A program made the position numbers and the translations under genes. The notes beneath the pieces are model-generated. The model searched no databases, was not told the origin of the DNA, and saw nothing but the letters and a program-made list of their open reading frames with translations. Shown here piece after piece: positions 1 to 11,497 of a stretch of 64,000 bases of DNA. Source of the DNA: Hypholoma sublateritium FD-334 SS-4 (Eukaryota > Basidiomycota > Agaricomycetes > Agaricales > Strophariaceae). Positions within the stretch are counted from its first letter, which is position 1; the number at the start of each line of letters is the position of its first letter. Where the stretch lies: the NCBI GenBank assembly GCA_000827495.1, contig KN817565.1:62001-126000 (forward strand), in the 5' to 3' direction.

Positions 1-1815
1 CCTCGGGGAGCATGACGAGCTGATAACTACCACTTCCTCCACGGGACCCAGAAGGCACCCACTGGTACAGCCCCATTCCCGAAGTCGCAACGACCATATC
101 TGATTTTACGTCCTTCAAGTCTTGATTTTCCCTCTGCAAGCGCCCATCTGCAAGAGAGTCCTCCATAATTTGTGGGTCAAAGCGCCTACCAGGAGGCACC
201 ATATACGGCTCAATGTCCGAGGAAGTAAAATGTTCACCGAGCGCGATACGGAGATCAAGGATTGCCTTGAAGATCGGTTCGAGCTTCTCCTCAAACTCAG
301 ACTGGGGGTAAGAGGAAGGGTCGTAGCCAGAGATCGGGAGGATCTTCACGAGAGTTGCGCTAACCTCAGAGGCCCAATTGCTGGCAGAAATACGAGCCTG
401 TGTGTGTGTGATTGCTCGCCAACGGCCTGAAACAGCCTGTTCCTCTTGACAGAGAGTACGTGTATAAGTATCAATCATTACGCCGTAAATTGAACAAAAT
501 CAGTACCTGTACACCGGATTTTTCTGTACATATCTCTCAGGAAAGTATTGGTTGTTTCATTGTTATCTTGCCACCTTTCAATTTTCGCACAGCAAAACCA
601 AGTCAAGAATATTTGAAGGATGAGTTGGACAAGAAGAGTGGGTGCCGCCCCCTTAGCAAAAATTGTTAGTGCGTGGAGCATAGGCTTCCCGAGTATGTGG
701 TCAATATACGCAGCCTGCATTTTGTCGTCCATCCACTCTCCTTCTCTACGAACCAGAAACTCTGCAAGCCAAGCTGCAGCCTGAAAGTTCTCGTCGTTTA
801 GACGGGCCACTTTCTGCTTGAGTTCCGACACAGACAAGAGATTCGCCTTACTCAAGAACACCTGCGAGCCAACCAGCTCTTTCCCGCGCACCGCGGAAAG
901 CCGTAGGGAGTCGCCCAACGCCCGCTTGACCTCTCGCAGCTCGTTTTGAAGGGCACTATTGCTTCTCCGTAGCGCCTCACACGCATTTTGGGCCGTTAGC
1001 ATCTCCGAACGAGAGTGCTCGAGTTCATCCTGCGAGCGCTGCAATTTTGCCGACAGCTCGTTGTACTCCTCCCGGAGTACATAGTGGGGGCGCTCTGCTG
1101 AAGGTCGTGCTATAGGGTCGCGCGTATTGGTGTGGAGATAAGTTTTTGCTTCCCCATGCTTCATTCCACTTTCATGACCTTGATGTGCCGCAGGCGTACT
1201 TGCGCGACTCTGAGGGCGCATAGGACCTCGCGCTGGGGCCGCTGCACTCGATTCTGCTCGTCGTCTTCCACGGTGAGTGAGTGGCTGCGCGTTTCCAGCA
1301 GAATTTCCTGAGTATGTCGGAGTGACCATGCTTGATGGCTTTGAATATGGAGAGCGACGCATCTTTGCCTCTGTGTCAGACATGTCTTCTTCACACTCGT
1401 CAAAATCATCGGTTATTATTTCCTCCTCTTTTTTGGCCTGGTATCGAGATGTGCTCCGCGGCCTGTCCGTGTAGGGGTAACGTCTGCCTGTGGATCCGTA
1501 TGGGTCGTCAGCGTGCGTGGTTGGGGAGTTATTCTTGTTGGAATAAGAGGATCCGTGTAAAGACCCAAGAGCATGCGACAAATTGTTCTTATATGCGCTA
1601 CGATAGCGAAAGGCCTCTTTGCTACCGGTTTTTGCGCCCGTATCCAACCTCTCTTCCTGAAATGGGATAGATGAACCGTAGCTGCCTTGTAGCACGTATC
1701 TATCAACGCTCGCTCTAGAAGTCGACATTGCTCTCGGTCGTGTCCCGGTCCATTTATCGGATATCTCCTGTTGTGCCAGTGATACAGACTGGTAGGAATA
1801 AGGATGCCCGTTCAT
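1..1815 (-). CDS. Coiled-coil protein, copy 1 (3' end off the window)
   Basis: Uncharacterised fungal protein whose function I do not recognise. Translation starts at an ATG at 1815. Exon 1 (1815-507) encodes a Ser/Arg/Tyr-rich, probably disordered N-terminus of about 240 residues, a coiled coil around residues 240-310, and a helical C-terminal region. A 62-base intron (506-445, GT..AG) restores the frame into a second exon beginning EEQAVSGRWRAIT, which runs to the window edge without a stop. The C-terminal half aligns by eye with the protein at 31746-33389: shared patterns include xSQ/AQxFL, a helix ending AAWLAEFL versus AAYMAELI, and SGRWRAIT versus AGRWRAIT. The copy at 31.7 kb has no intron at the SGRWRAIT position. 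It lies just downstream of Hsp70-like gene A on the same strand. Exon structure is well supported; function is unknown. Confidence 0.8.
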
Positions 1816-2175
1816 GGGTGTTTGTAGAGGCCGTGGTCGCGAGAGGTGCCGGTTATGGTTGAAAGGAAAGGCTATCGTTGTACTATGATTGATGGCTGTG
1901 CGACCGACTCAATTTGATAAATAAAGTTATTGAACCTTGCCCTCGTTTTCAATCACTGTCCTGTGTATTCAAGAATGTAAACAATCGGTACAATTCACAA
2001 TACTAAGTTTCGAAAGTAATAGGAGGATTTGTAGAAGATGAACTTTGAATAAGTAGCAAACAAATCGGATGGCTGACATCTGCTCGACAGCTACGTACAA
2101 GTACATATAATCAAGCTCTGGAATAGTACTAGTCTGTACGGGGCAAGTGGATTACGCGTAGGGAAGCTAGCCATA

Positions 2176-4806
2176 CTAGACATCAGGAACATATAATATT
2201 TTCGCCGCGCTCCTGAAAGAAAGATGATCGCCAAAACGAGCGAACTATGAGACAACGAAGAGAGCCTTAGAAAAAATACAGACATACCGTTTCTCGACAT
2301 TCTATTATAGGTGAAGATTATCAAAAATTCAACCAACGAACTATCAAAGAGGAGAATCTTACGTTACGGTCCAGCCATGCAACCTGTGCTTTGAGTTCCG
2401 TTAACCCAAAAATAATAATAACTTCATAGTTGACCGCGAAGTACATCCCGCTGCCATTAATTTTAGCAGTCTTAATCGCTGGGATCTGCGAGAGGTCAAC
2501 TTGTATTGTACAGATCTCTGTGTAATTATCTAAAGAAATAAAAAATCAGCGATGATAAATAGGTGGGAAAGCAGGACTTACGAGGATCAATGTCTGTCCA
2601 TTTTGGGACCTCCACAATGCCTCTGTAGCACACAACGGGGACGTCGCGAATGCGCATAATTTCTTGGGCCGTGGCATAGCAAAACTGGTATGGCCTTCTG
2701 AACTCTTTGGTCTCTGGGATTGATGTGTTCTATGTAGGCAGTCGGAATCAATTTCAAGCAAGCAGTGTTATACCGTGACATGCCTTTGGGAGAATGACAT
2801 CAAATCCGTTTCTGACCAATAACCCGCCAGAGGGTCCTGTGTAAGCTGTCGATACACGCCCTCGGTGATCCGCCAAGTCCGCGCAATAGTAGGGCTCCAT
2901 CCTGTGCCCATACGTGACCTTTGATATACGCGAGCGGACAAAATGGTCAAGGTAGAATGAGGCAGCGCCGTCAGAAACAGCTTTATTACTGAAGATAAAA
3001 TTGTTTGTAGGATACTTTTAACATGGTCAAAGGACAATCGGAGGAACAGATAAACGTACACATGACTTTCCGGGCGGAATACGTTTAGGCCAGTTTGCGA
3101 AAGACCTTTGGTAACCTGTTCAAGTAGATAATCGCTCGCTGAAAAACCTCCCACAAAAATGACATGCTGTAGGTCATCAGCTATAAGTGTGGGGAATAAT
3201 TTAAATGAAGAGATGATTCACCGAGATTGACTTATGGGCCGTCTGGCACTGTTCACGCACCGCCTGGACTACACAATCGATAGAAGGTTTGAAAAACAGT
3301 GCAAGATCTCGGCTACGAGTATTGGCAAACGTCATTCTACGAACGATTGTATGGAGATAATTAACCCACCCTTCCAACTTCAATTGCCCTGACCGGACGT
3401 TGACAGTGGCATCGTTATCTCGAATGGACCCAAATTTGATGTACTGAGGTTCGTTGCTGTTCCTGAAACGAGGCTTTGTATTTTTGTCAAAGCAGCGAAT
3501 GATATGGTCTATATCTTCAACAAAAGGAGAGTTGGCGAGATAACCTGAAGCGAAGTTATGGATCGTAAGACAGCCGAAAAGTGTAAATTGCATACTCTTA
3601 AGAAAGTTGCGTGCATTATCATTTACGAATACGGAGCCGTAAAAGTGACCTGACTCAACTTGAGTTGCGCAATTTCTTTTGGAATGAATAGAAAGTCCAC
3701 TCACATTGTGGAGCTGATATTTCCTCGAAGGACATCGTGGCCCCGCCTGACATGTTCCTGCTATATGAACTGACATCGATGGTCCCTCCTCCGGCGTCAA
3801 TTATCACAATCCCTTCCCCGTTCTGTTTATCAAATGAATGATTGCCTTTGAAAGATTTGAATAAGATAATTACCTCCATAGCGCCGTCGGGAAGCCCGTT
3901 CTGGATCGCGAAGTGCAAGCTTGCCTCACCCTCAGTTACGAAAGTCAGCCTCGCATTTCCTGCAGGGGTATCCACAACGAGCTTGGCCAAAACAGCAGCC
4001 TCCCGCATCTGGCTCTGTTGCGTTCCCTCCCAGCCGTTTGGGTGTGATAGGACAAACTCTATTTGACCTTGTACAGAGTTCCAGAGCGCGACACCATTGG
4101 CGTGTGTTTCGTGTATGTATTTAGAAGCACAGCTCAAAAGGTAAACCAGAAAATCGGCGAAAACTTGGACGACAGTCTTGCCCGGTGGGAGGGGGGGTAT
4201 TTTGTTGGTTATTTCGGACCCCGCTCCTGGACCAAGTCGCGAGCGTAGATGGAGCTTGAACCTGATGGAACAGGGAAAATTTATCTGATCCGGTCCGACG
4301 GTAGAATTAATAAAGACTCGTCGACTCACCATTCTGCTTTGACCCAATCTTCATCTTCTGCCTGTTCTTGTATACCATCCCGCAACGTCTCGGCCCCTAC
4401 CGCTCGAACTTTTCCGTTGCGATCATAGTAAATTACCGTCGGAATCTTCGATGCACCACTAATGTAGTCCTGCGCGGGAAATCTGTTCATTGCATTGCAT
4501 AATTTCAGTTGGCCTGGTGATCAACGCATATATATGCGACCACAGCATTCTCAGCCATGTTACTAAAGAGACATACTTTGTCACGCCCTTTATCTCTGGA
4601 ACTCGGTCTGGGTCGAGGACACTGTTAGGGCCAGAGCGCAATCAGCATTCCGTCTTGTTACAGCGAGCGATCATCCATGCCAGTGAGCACATGCAAGTGA
4701 GCACATACCTGTATGATATACCACTGTATGTGGTGCCGACATCGAATGCCAGGACTAGCTTTCTGCGTAGGCCGCTGAAAGGAGCGCGGGTAGGGTTTAA
4801 AGCCAT
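2176..4806 (-). CDS. Hsp70-like (HSPA12-type) ATPase A
   Basis: Actin-fold ATPase of the Hsp70 superfamily, closest in layout to the HSPA12 group. Start ATG at 4806, stop at 2176, about 14 exons, roughly 590 residues. Phosphate-1 motif AFDVGTTYSG is in exon 1; IIDAGGGTID (phosphate-2) lies near 3790; FVGGFSASDYL (adenosine-type motif) near 3140. The usual Hsp70 peptide-binding domain and EEVD tail are not apparent; instead there is a conserved C-terminal block (ILPK, EFRR, CYRG, FGLTELKAQVAW). A 14-nt micro-exon at 2288-2301 encodes NVEKR, and the last exon ends AKILYVPDV. The intron after FDVILPK appears to use a GC donor (AAG/gcatgt). It is the first of five tandem minus-strand paralogs; B-D are the nearest by sequence. 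Probably a cytosolic chaperone-like or regulatory ATPase (inferred from family). No disabling change was seen. Confidence 0.9.
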
Positions 4807-5155
4807 GTGGACAGGTTAAGGGAAAGAAGGGGCGGTGGATTGAAAGAATGCTTATTATACTCACCTCGGGCGCTAATATTCGGCTGTACCCATCTCTTTG
4901 AAGTCCGATCAAAACGCGCCATTTGCCGTGGGCCGCTACAATCTTACTACACTCAACTCTTTACAATCAGCATTATCCATGGTTCTCTTGCAGCTCTGGC
5001 CAAGAAACACTGCCTCGCGCTCACAGGGATCATAACACAAGAATGTGCGACGCAAATGCGACGTAGTTGAGATGGCAAAAAAAAAAAAAAAAAAAAAGGA
5101 GGAAACCTTATGCCTGTGAAATCTTGAAAACGAATCAACCCTCTGGGAACACCCA

Positions 5156-5250
5156 CTTTGTCCCTTCCCTTCCAGAACTCGTCTTGAGTCGAGGATACTA
5201 TAACCGAGATCCCACTATACGTTGTGCCAAATCATCATCATGACGCGCTT
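5156..5250 (-). pseudogene. Degenerate Hsp70-like exon 1/exon 2 relic
   Basis: On the minus strand, the stretch beginning GGCACAACGTATAGTGG resembles the phosphate-1 exon of gene A (GGCACCACATACAGTGG). It passes directly into TATCCTCGACTCAAGACGAG, resembling gene A exon 2 (TGTCCTCGACCCAGACCGAG), and ends GGACAAAG versus GTGACAAAG. The intron that separates these exons in the intact genes A, F and G is absent here. The reading frame is broken. The rest of the gene is not recognisable, so this is a short fragment only. Confidence 0.6.
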
Positions 5251-5614
5251 TGACGTTCCCAACTTGAAGTTTGCATACCCGCGAGTGAGAATGTTGGACA
5301 CATCGAACTGCGCAGCTGCAGAAAACGCGCGGCGCATGCTCGGTATACAGGTAGCAGGTGCTTCAGTTGCTCCCATGGCGGCTACATGCGCAAAACATCT
5401 TCGCAGGCGTCAAAACTTTATACCGTATACGGACAACGTTCAAACAACGTTCATGCTCAAGCCAGCTCGCTGCTGTAAGGCATCTTGACAGTTCGGAGAC
5501 GAGGGTGACAAGTGCCAAGAATGCGCAGCGTAGGCTTGATATAGTAGCCAATCTATCAAGAAATAACCTGTAGCTTTGTCTGTACAAATACATCGCTTTT
5601 TCGAATGTCAGGCC

Positions 5615-8161
5615 TCAGGCTTGAATACTGTCGCTAGTGGTATCGGGGTCATAGATAATCTTTGATTCACTCCTATCAACAAAGTTTAGCTGTAATCGCA
5701 TCACGGAGGTAGAGGGAACATACCGTCTCTCTACGTCCTAAGTAATGTCATAATAAAAGCGATCAGCGCCACAGGTCCGCGTCGCACAGTAACAATCAGC
5801 CCTCACCTTCAAGTCCTTCCACGCAACCTGTGCTCTAAGTTCCGTTAAGCCAAATATCAAAACAATCTCATAACAGAGCACGAAAACGGTTCCTCCTCTA
5901 TCACCCTTCTTGCATTCCCTTACTGGTGCGTGAGAAAGGTCGATGTCGATTGTACAAAGCTTCGTGTAGTTCTCTATGATATCACAAATCAGCATCATTG
6001 AAGAAAGTGGAGTGATAAAGGGCACTTACTCGTATCCACATCCATCCACCTAGGTTCCGGGATGAGGCCACGATAGCACCACACTGAGGTGGACGAATTC
6101 TTGAAGTCCGCCTTCGACGCCGACTCCTGCCAGTATGACATTTTGAATTCCTTTGCCTCCGATATTTGGGTATTCTGAAGGCAATACCTCTTGTTTACAG
6201 AGCGCACGATAGAGAGGCTGATTGGAGTTACCTTGGGCAAAATTATGTCAAAAGCGCCGTCGATCCGCCGCTCGCCAGAGGGCGTGATGAACGACTTTGC
6301 GCTGCGTTCACGGTGCTCCGGGAGACTGGGGTTGTACAAAGTGCGGCAGAAGGTCCCATACGTGAGCTTTGACACACGCGTGCGCACGAAGCGGTCCAGA
6401 TAGAAAGATATCGCGCCGTCGGAGACGGCTTTGATCCTATACAGAGGGGAAAGCAGTGAATATTGGTACGGACACTCGGCACGAAGACGTAGGATATCAG
6501 GGGAGGGTGACACATACACATGACTTTCGGGACGCATGACGTTCAACCCAGTAGGGTTAAGGGCTGCATAAACCTTATTAAACATGTAGTCACTCGCCGC
6601 GAACCCTCCGACTAGGACAACATGCTAGATCCATATTGATTAGATACATAGCAGGCGAGTATATGGGATACTTACAGAGACGGGTTTATGGGCAGTTCTG
6701 CGCTGCTCTAACACAGCCATGATAACGCAGTTGACTGAAGGTTCGAAAAAGACGGCAACATCCGACCTACGATGTAAAACTGTTAAAGGTGTATTTGGAG
6801 TAAGTACATGGGTTCACGCACCCATTAAGCTTCAACTGCCCAACCCGAATATTGAAGTTGTGGTCGTTATCCCTTGTGGATCCAAACTTGATGTATTGGG
6901 GTTCGTCGGCATTTCTGAAACGCAGTTTCGTTGTTTTATCAAAACAACGAACGATGTGGTCGATGTCATCAAGAAAGGGTGATTCTGTGAGATAATCTAA
7001 TGGAGACAATTTAGTGGCGAGTTCATAGCGTCCGTATAAGAACACGAACTTTCGAGGAAACGATGAGCGTTGATGCTGACGAATACGGAACCGTGAAAAT
7101 GGCCTGAACGAAGGTCAGATTGGGGAACGGGCGTACGATATTTGACACACATTGAGGAGCAGCAATTTCATCGAAGAACTCTTTGCTGGCTACTGTCGTA
7201 TTCCTGCTGTAAGAACTAACATCGACTGTACCTCCACCGGCGTCAACAATCACGACACCGTCTCCTTTCTGCATGAAGTAAAATCCTGAACATCGATCAA
7301 AATTCTTAGAAACACACCTCCATAGCGCCGGCAGGAAGCCCATTATAAATGGCAAAGTGTAGGCTTGCCTCCCCCTCAGTCACAAACGACAACCGTGCAT
7401 GCCCTGCAGCTGTATCCGGAATGAGTCCCCCCAACACGGCAGCTTTGCGCATCTGACTCTGCTGCGCACCCTCCCAGCCATTTGGGTGTGAAAATACAAA
7501 GTCAATCTGCCCCTGGACAGACGCCCATAGATCGACACCGCTGGGGTGGGTGCCCTGGATGTAACTTGAAGCGCATTCGAAGAGGTAGGCGAGATAATCG
7601 GCAAACACGTCGATCACAGACTTGTTGGGCGGGAGGGGGTGAATATTGCTAGAGACCTCTTTCCCCGCTCCCGGGGCAAACTGCGAGCGTAGGTGGAGCT
7701 TGAACCTGACACCGTAAGTAAATGAGATATTGTACATATATCCAGGGTGCACACCATTCGGCCTTAACCCACTGTTCTTCATCTGCCTGTTCGTAGATTC
7801 CCTCCTGCATTGCCTCGGCTCCCACCGCCCGTACCTTGCCATCCTGGTCGTAGTAGATGACTGTAGGGATCTTCGACGCACCGCCGATCTGTTCATGCGC
7901 GGGGAACCTCACTCACAAGTCAGCGATGTAGCTCACTGTGAATGAGCTACAGCTCAAGGCGTGGCCTCACCTCGTCACCCCTTTGATCTCGGGGACTTGA
8001 CCTGGGTCGAGAACGCTACAGTCGTGCAACATCAGAATACCGGGACGCACCAACGGTTACCTCACAACTTACCTGTACGAAATACCACTGTATGTGGTTC
8101 CTACATCGAATGCGAGTACCAATTTTCGCCGGGAGCCCTTAAAGGCTGCGCGCAGGACCAT
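5615..8161 (-). CDS. Hsp70-like (HSPA12-type) ATPase B
   Basis: Second tandem paralog. The start is the ATG at 8161; an upstream ATG in another frame stops quickly. The N-terminus reads MVLRAAFKGSRRKLVL followed by AFDVGTTYSG. The IVDAGGGTVD block lies near 7215-7255 and LVGGFAASDYM near 6610. A separate exon carries FKLHLRSQF, LSHPNGWEG-type and FVTEGEASLHF motifs that recur in all seven paralogs. The 14-nt micro-exon is 5724-5737 (DVERR) and the final exon ends in IIYDPDT plus a short tail before the stop at 5615. Predicted length is about 600 residues. All exon junctions I followed keep frame, so the gene looks intact. The nucleotide-binding fold supports an ATPase role; client and partner are unknown. 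Confidence 0.9.
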
Positions 8162-8929
8162 CGTGAACAAGCATGGGAATAGAGAGGAATAGAGTGGCCA
8201 GCGGGAGATTCGTATATTTAGGCCAGGGCGTCAACTGAATGACAAAAATAGGGCTAGACGTCGGCTTCATTGTCAGCTCTGTCGGCCTTCCTCTCTGAGT
8301 CAACGCATAGCCAGTATAATTCACGCATACCTTTCCCAATAAGATCGGCGTAGACCTCTGTCTGAATTTAGAAGAATATGGGGTACGCCGGCGACGTATA
8401 GATTGCGTATAGACTAGATGCAGTCAAGTATTCCGATCGCCCCGGTTCCAGGTATATTTGCATTGACGTTTAACTTTCCGTGATGCTGGGGGTCATGGAA
8501 TGGAGTTGCTAACTTGGTAAATGTGGCATGATTCAAAGGCAGGGAGCGTTGGAATCTGAAACGTTGGGCCGTTGAACGTTGAACGTTGAACGTTGACGAT
8601 GGTGGCACCTCGGTGGCACCGTTCAGTGACTCCGCGACGTTCCGCATCGTGGGAATTGATATATATACGTTTCGCTCTCGAACAAGTTGGGAGCAACGCT
8701 CGAACCAAGCTTGAATCACCGTTCACTACTCTAATCACTACTTACAGGCGTACACTTCACTTAAGGGATTTATTTGACCTCTCGAGGAAAAGTCACCTAG
8801 ACTTTATAGCCCCTAAGTCATCTAATAGCCATCTTTTGATTGAACTTGGACCGTGCTTCATTGCCATCCATTGGTATATCGCGAATAATATTGTACACTG
8901 AATCATAACTTTAGAAGTGATGATTACGA

Positions 8930-11497
8930 TTACGTATCAGGGTCATAAATAATCTTGGCTTCAGTTCTGAAGAAGGAATTTTGAATATGAAGAACGGGAG
9001 ATATAAATTTTGACGCACCGCTTTTCAACGTTCTGTTGCAAAATAAAATGGGGATTAGCACGTCTAGGTCACAGTCAAGAAAAACAAAAAGGACATACAT
9101 TTTTATCCCGCCATGCGACCTGGGCCTTGAGCTCCGTGAGACCAAAGATAAGTACAACATCATATTTTACAAAGTAGTAAATCCCTCCTGCTGGTTTGGT
9201 TTGCTTCTCCACTGGAAGCTTTGAAAGATCGATGTCGATTGAGCAAAGTTGTGTATAGTTATCTGGTCGGAGAATAAGCAGCTTGAGATAACGAAAGAGA
9301 CCAACTAAACAGAAAAGCCTGGAAATACTTGCCTTCTTCAAGATCTAACCATCTGGGATCTGCTAGAAGTCCCCGATAACACCAGACGGATGAGCTACAG
9401 GAGTTCAAACTCTGTATAAATTCGTCTGCATCCCAGTTCTGATAATACGGCCTCCTAAACTCTTTTACTTCCGATATCTGGGTGTTCTATTTGGGAACCA
9501 TAACGTCAAATCCTGCTTCACATAGCGTTCTATATCAAATATCACCTTGGGCAATATTATATCGAACGCATTAGGCACCAGTCTGTCACCCGATAACGTC
9601 TTGTACACCGTCGAGACACGTGCACGGTGGGCTGGCAAATCGGCGTTGTATGGAGTGTCGCATACTTTTCCATATGTGAGCTTTGCTACACGCGTACGCA
9701 CGAAATGGTCTAGGTAGAAAGAAATTGCTCCATCGGAAACAGCTTTATTCCTGTAACGAGATACCTTTATCAGTTACAATACATGTCCATGTCAAGGGAA
9801 AGGCGAGTACGCACACATGGCTTTCAGGGCGCAAAATACTCAACCCAAGTGGCTGGAGGACTTTTGTAACCTGGTTGAGCAGGTAATCACTCGCTCCGAA
9901 ACCTCCCACAAATATGACATGCTGTGTTTTTTCGTCTCAGCTGTGAATGCAGTTTCACCATCACAATGCCGATACTTACAGAAATAGTCTTATGTGCCGC
10001 ATGGCGCTGTTCCTGAACGGCCTTGACAATACAGTCAATAGCTGGCTGGAAAAATAGCGCAACATCGGTGCTACATGTATTTGAGAAAATTAGTAATGTA
10101 GTATTGAATATCAAAATCTGACTGACCCCAGGAGCTTGAGTTGGCCAGAACGAATGTTGACGGCGGCATCATTATCGCGAACGGATCCAAACCTAACATA
10201 TTGAGGTTCGCTGGCATTTCTGAATCGGGGTTTGGTGGTTTTGTCAAAGCACCGGGTGATATGCTCGAGATCATCAACATAAGGAGAATCAGCAAGATAA
10301 TCTTTCAATGCGCTTTCAATATATACTTTGCGAATGTTAACAAAGGGAAGTGGTGACTTACATTGAAGAAAGCTGCGGGCATTGTCGTTGACAAACACGG
10401 AGCCCTGGAAGTGGCCTAGAATATCTCGGATTAAGGCAACAGGAAATAAATAGTCTGTATACCTACATTGGGGAGCAGCAATTTCCTCGAACGATCCTTT
10501 TGCTGCGGGTGACATATTCCTGCTGTAGGAGCTGATGTCGATAGTGCCTCCTCCGGCATCAATAATTACTATTCCTTCTCCTTTCTGATCCGGGCGGTTA
10601 GATCACAGTGGCCTTTTGTACGAATGCGAATCATACCGTCAATGCTCCCGTGGGGAGTCCATTCTGAATTGCAAAATGTAAACTGGCTTCCCCTTCGGTA
10701 ACGAAAGACAACCTCTCATTTCCCGCAGGCGTGTCTGGAATGAGTCCAGCCAAGATTGCTGCCTGACGCATCTGGTTTTGCTGTTTCCCTTCCCAACCAT
10801 TCGGATGGGACAGAACAAAGTCGATCTGACCTTTAACAGATGCCCAGAGGTCGGCGCCGTTGGCATGCGTCTCTTTGATATATATCGACGCGCATTCGAA
10901 AAGGTATATCAAAAAGTCTGCAAACACGTCGACAACAGTCTTGTTTAATGGGAGTGGGGGTATCTTATTGGTGACCTCTTGCCCCGCACCTGGGGCAAGT
11001 CGCGAGCGTAAGTGTAGCTTAAACCTGATAAGATGCATGCGTCGGAAATTATCAAGCGACGAACGAGCTAGCCGCGCACCATTCAACCTTGACCCACTGC
11101 TCGTCCTCAGCCTGTTCTTGCACGCCATCGCGCAGCGCCTCTGCTCCCACAGCACGAACTTCGCCATTGCGATCGTAGTAAATGATGGTTGGTATTTTAG
11201 AAGCACCACTGATGTGATCGTGGGCCGGGAACCTGTCGATCTCACGTTCGCGAGATGTCCATGCCTCGAAATTGGATATCATAGCCTACTTTGTTACTCC
11301 CTTCACCTCGGGGGTCCTTCCTGGGTCGAGAACACTGCAATCAGTACAAAATCAGCTTTACTATTGCAGGCATCATTATATGTGGTAGATCCAACCTACC
11401 TGTATGAAATTCCACTAAATGTTGTTCCGACATCAAATGCTAGGACCAGCTTTCGACGGGGACCATTGAAAGGAGAGCGGGATGGACGCGAGGCCAT
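8930..11497 (-). CDS. Hsp70-like (HSPA12-type) ATPase C
   Basis: Third tandem paralog. Start ATG at 11497 gives MASRPSRSPFNGPRRKLVL and AFDVGTTFSG; stop at 8930 after AKIIYDPDT. IIDAGGGTID lies near 10540 and FVGGFGASDYL near 9900. The nucleotide-binding region is followed by the family C-terminal block with FDIILPK, EVKEFRRP, SVWCYRG and FGLTELKAQVAW. The 14-nt micro-exon is 9019-9032 (NVEKR). About 590 residues in roughly 14 short exons. It is very similar to A, B and D in exon order and motif wording, which points to recent tandem duplication. No stops or frameshifts were found in the exons I traced. HSPA12-type proteins have an Hsp70-like ATPase domain with an atypical C-terminus; the biological role here is not deducible from sequence. 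Confidence 0.9.

Noticed and set aside
5077..5097. 21-base A-run near the Hsp70 relic, possible retroposon tail
   Set aside because: It is a poly-A on the plus strand while the relic reads on the minus strand, so the orientation is wrong for its tail.
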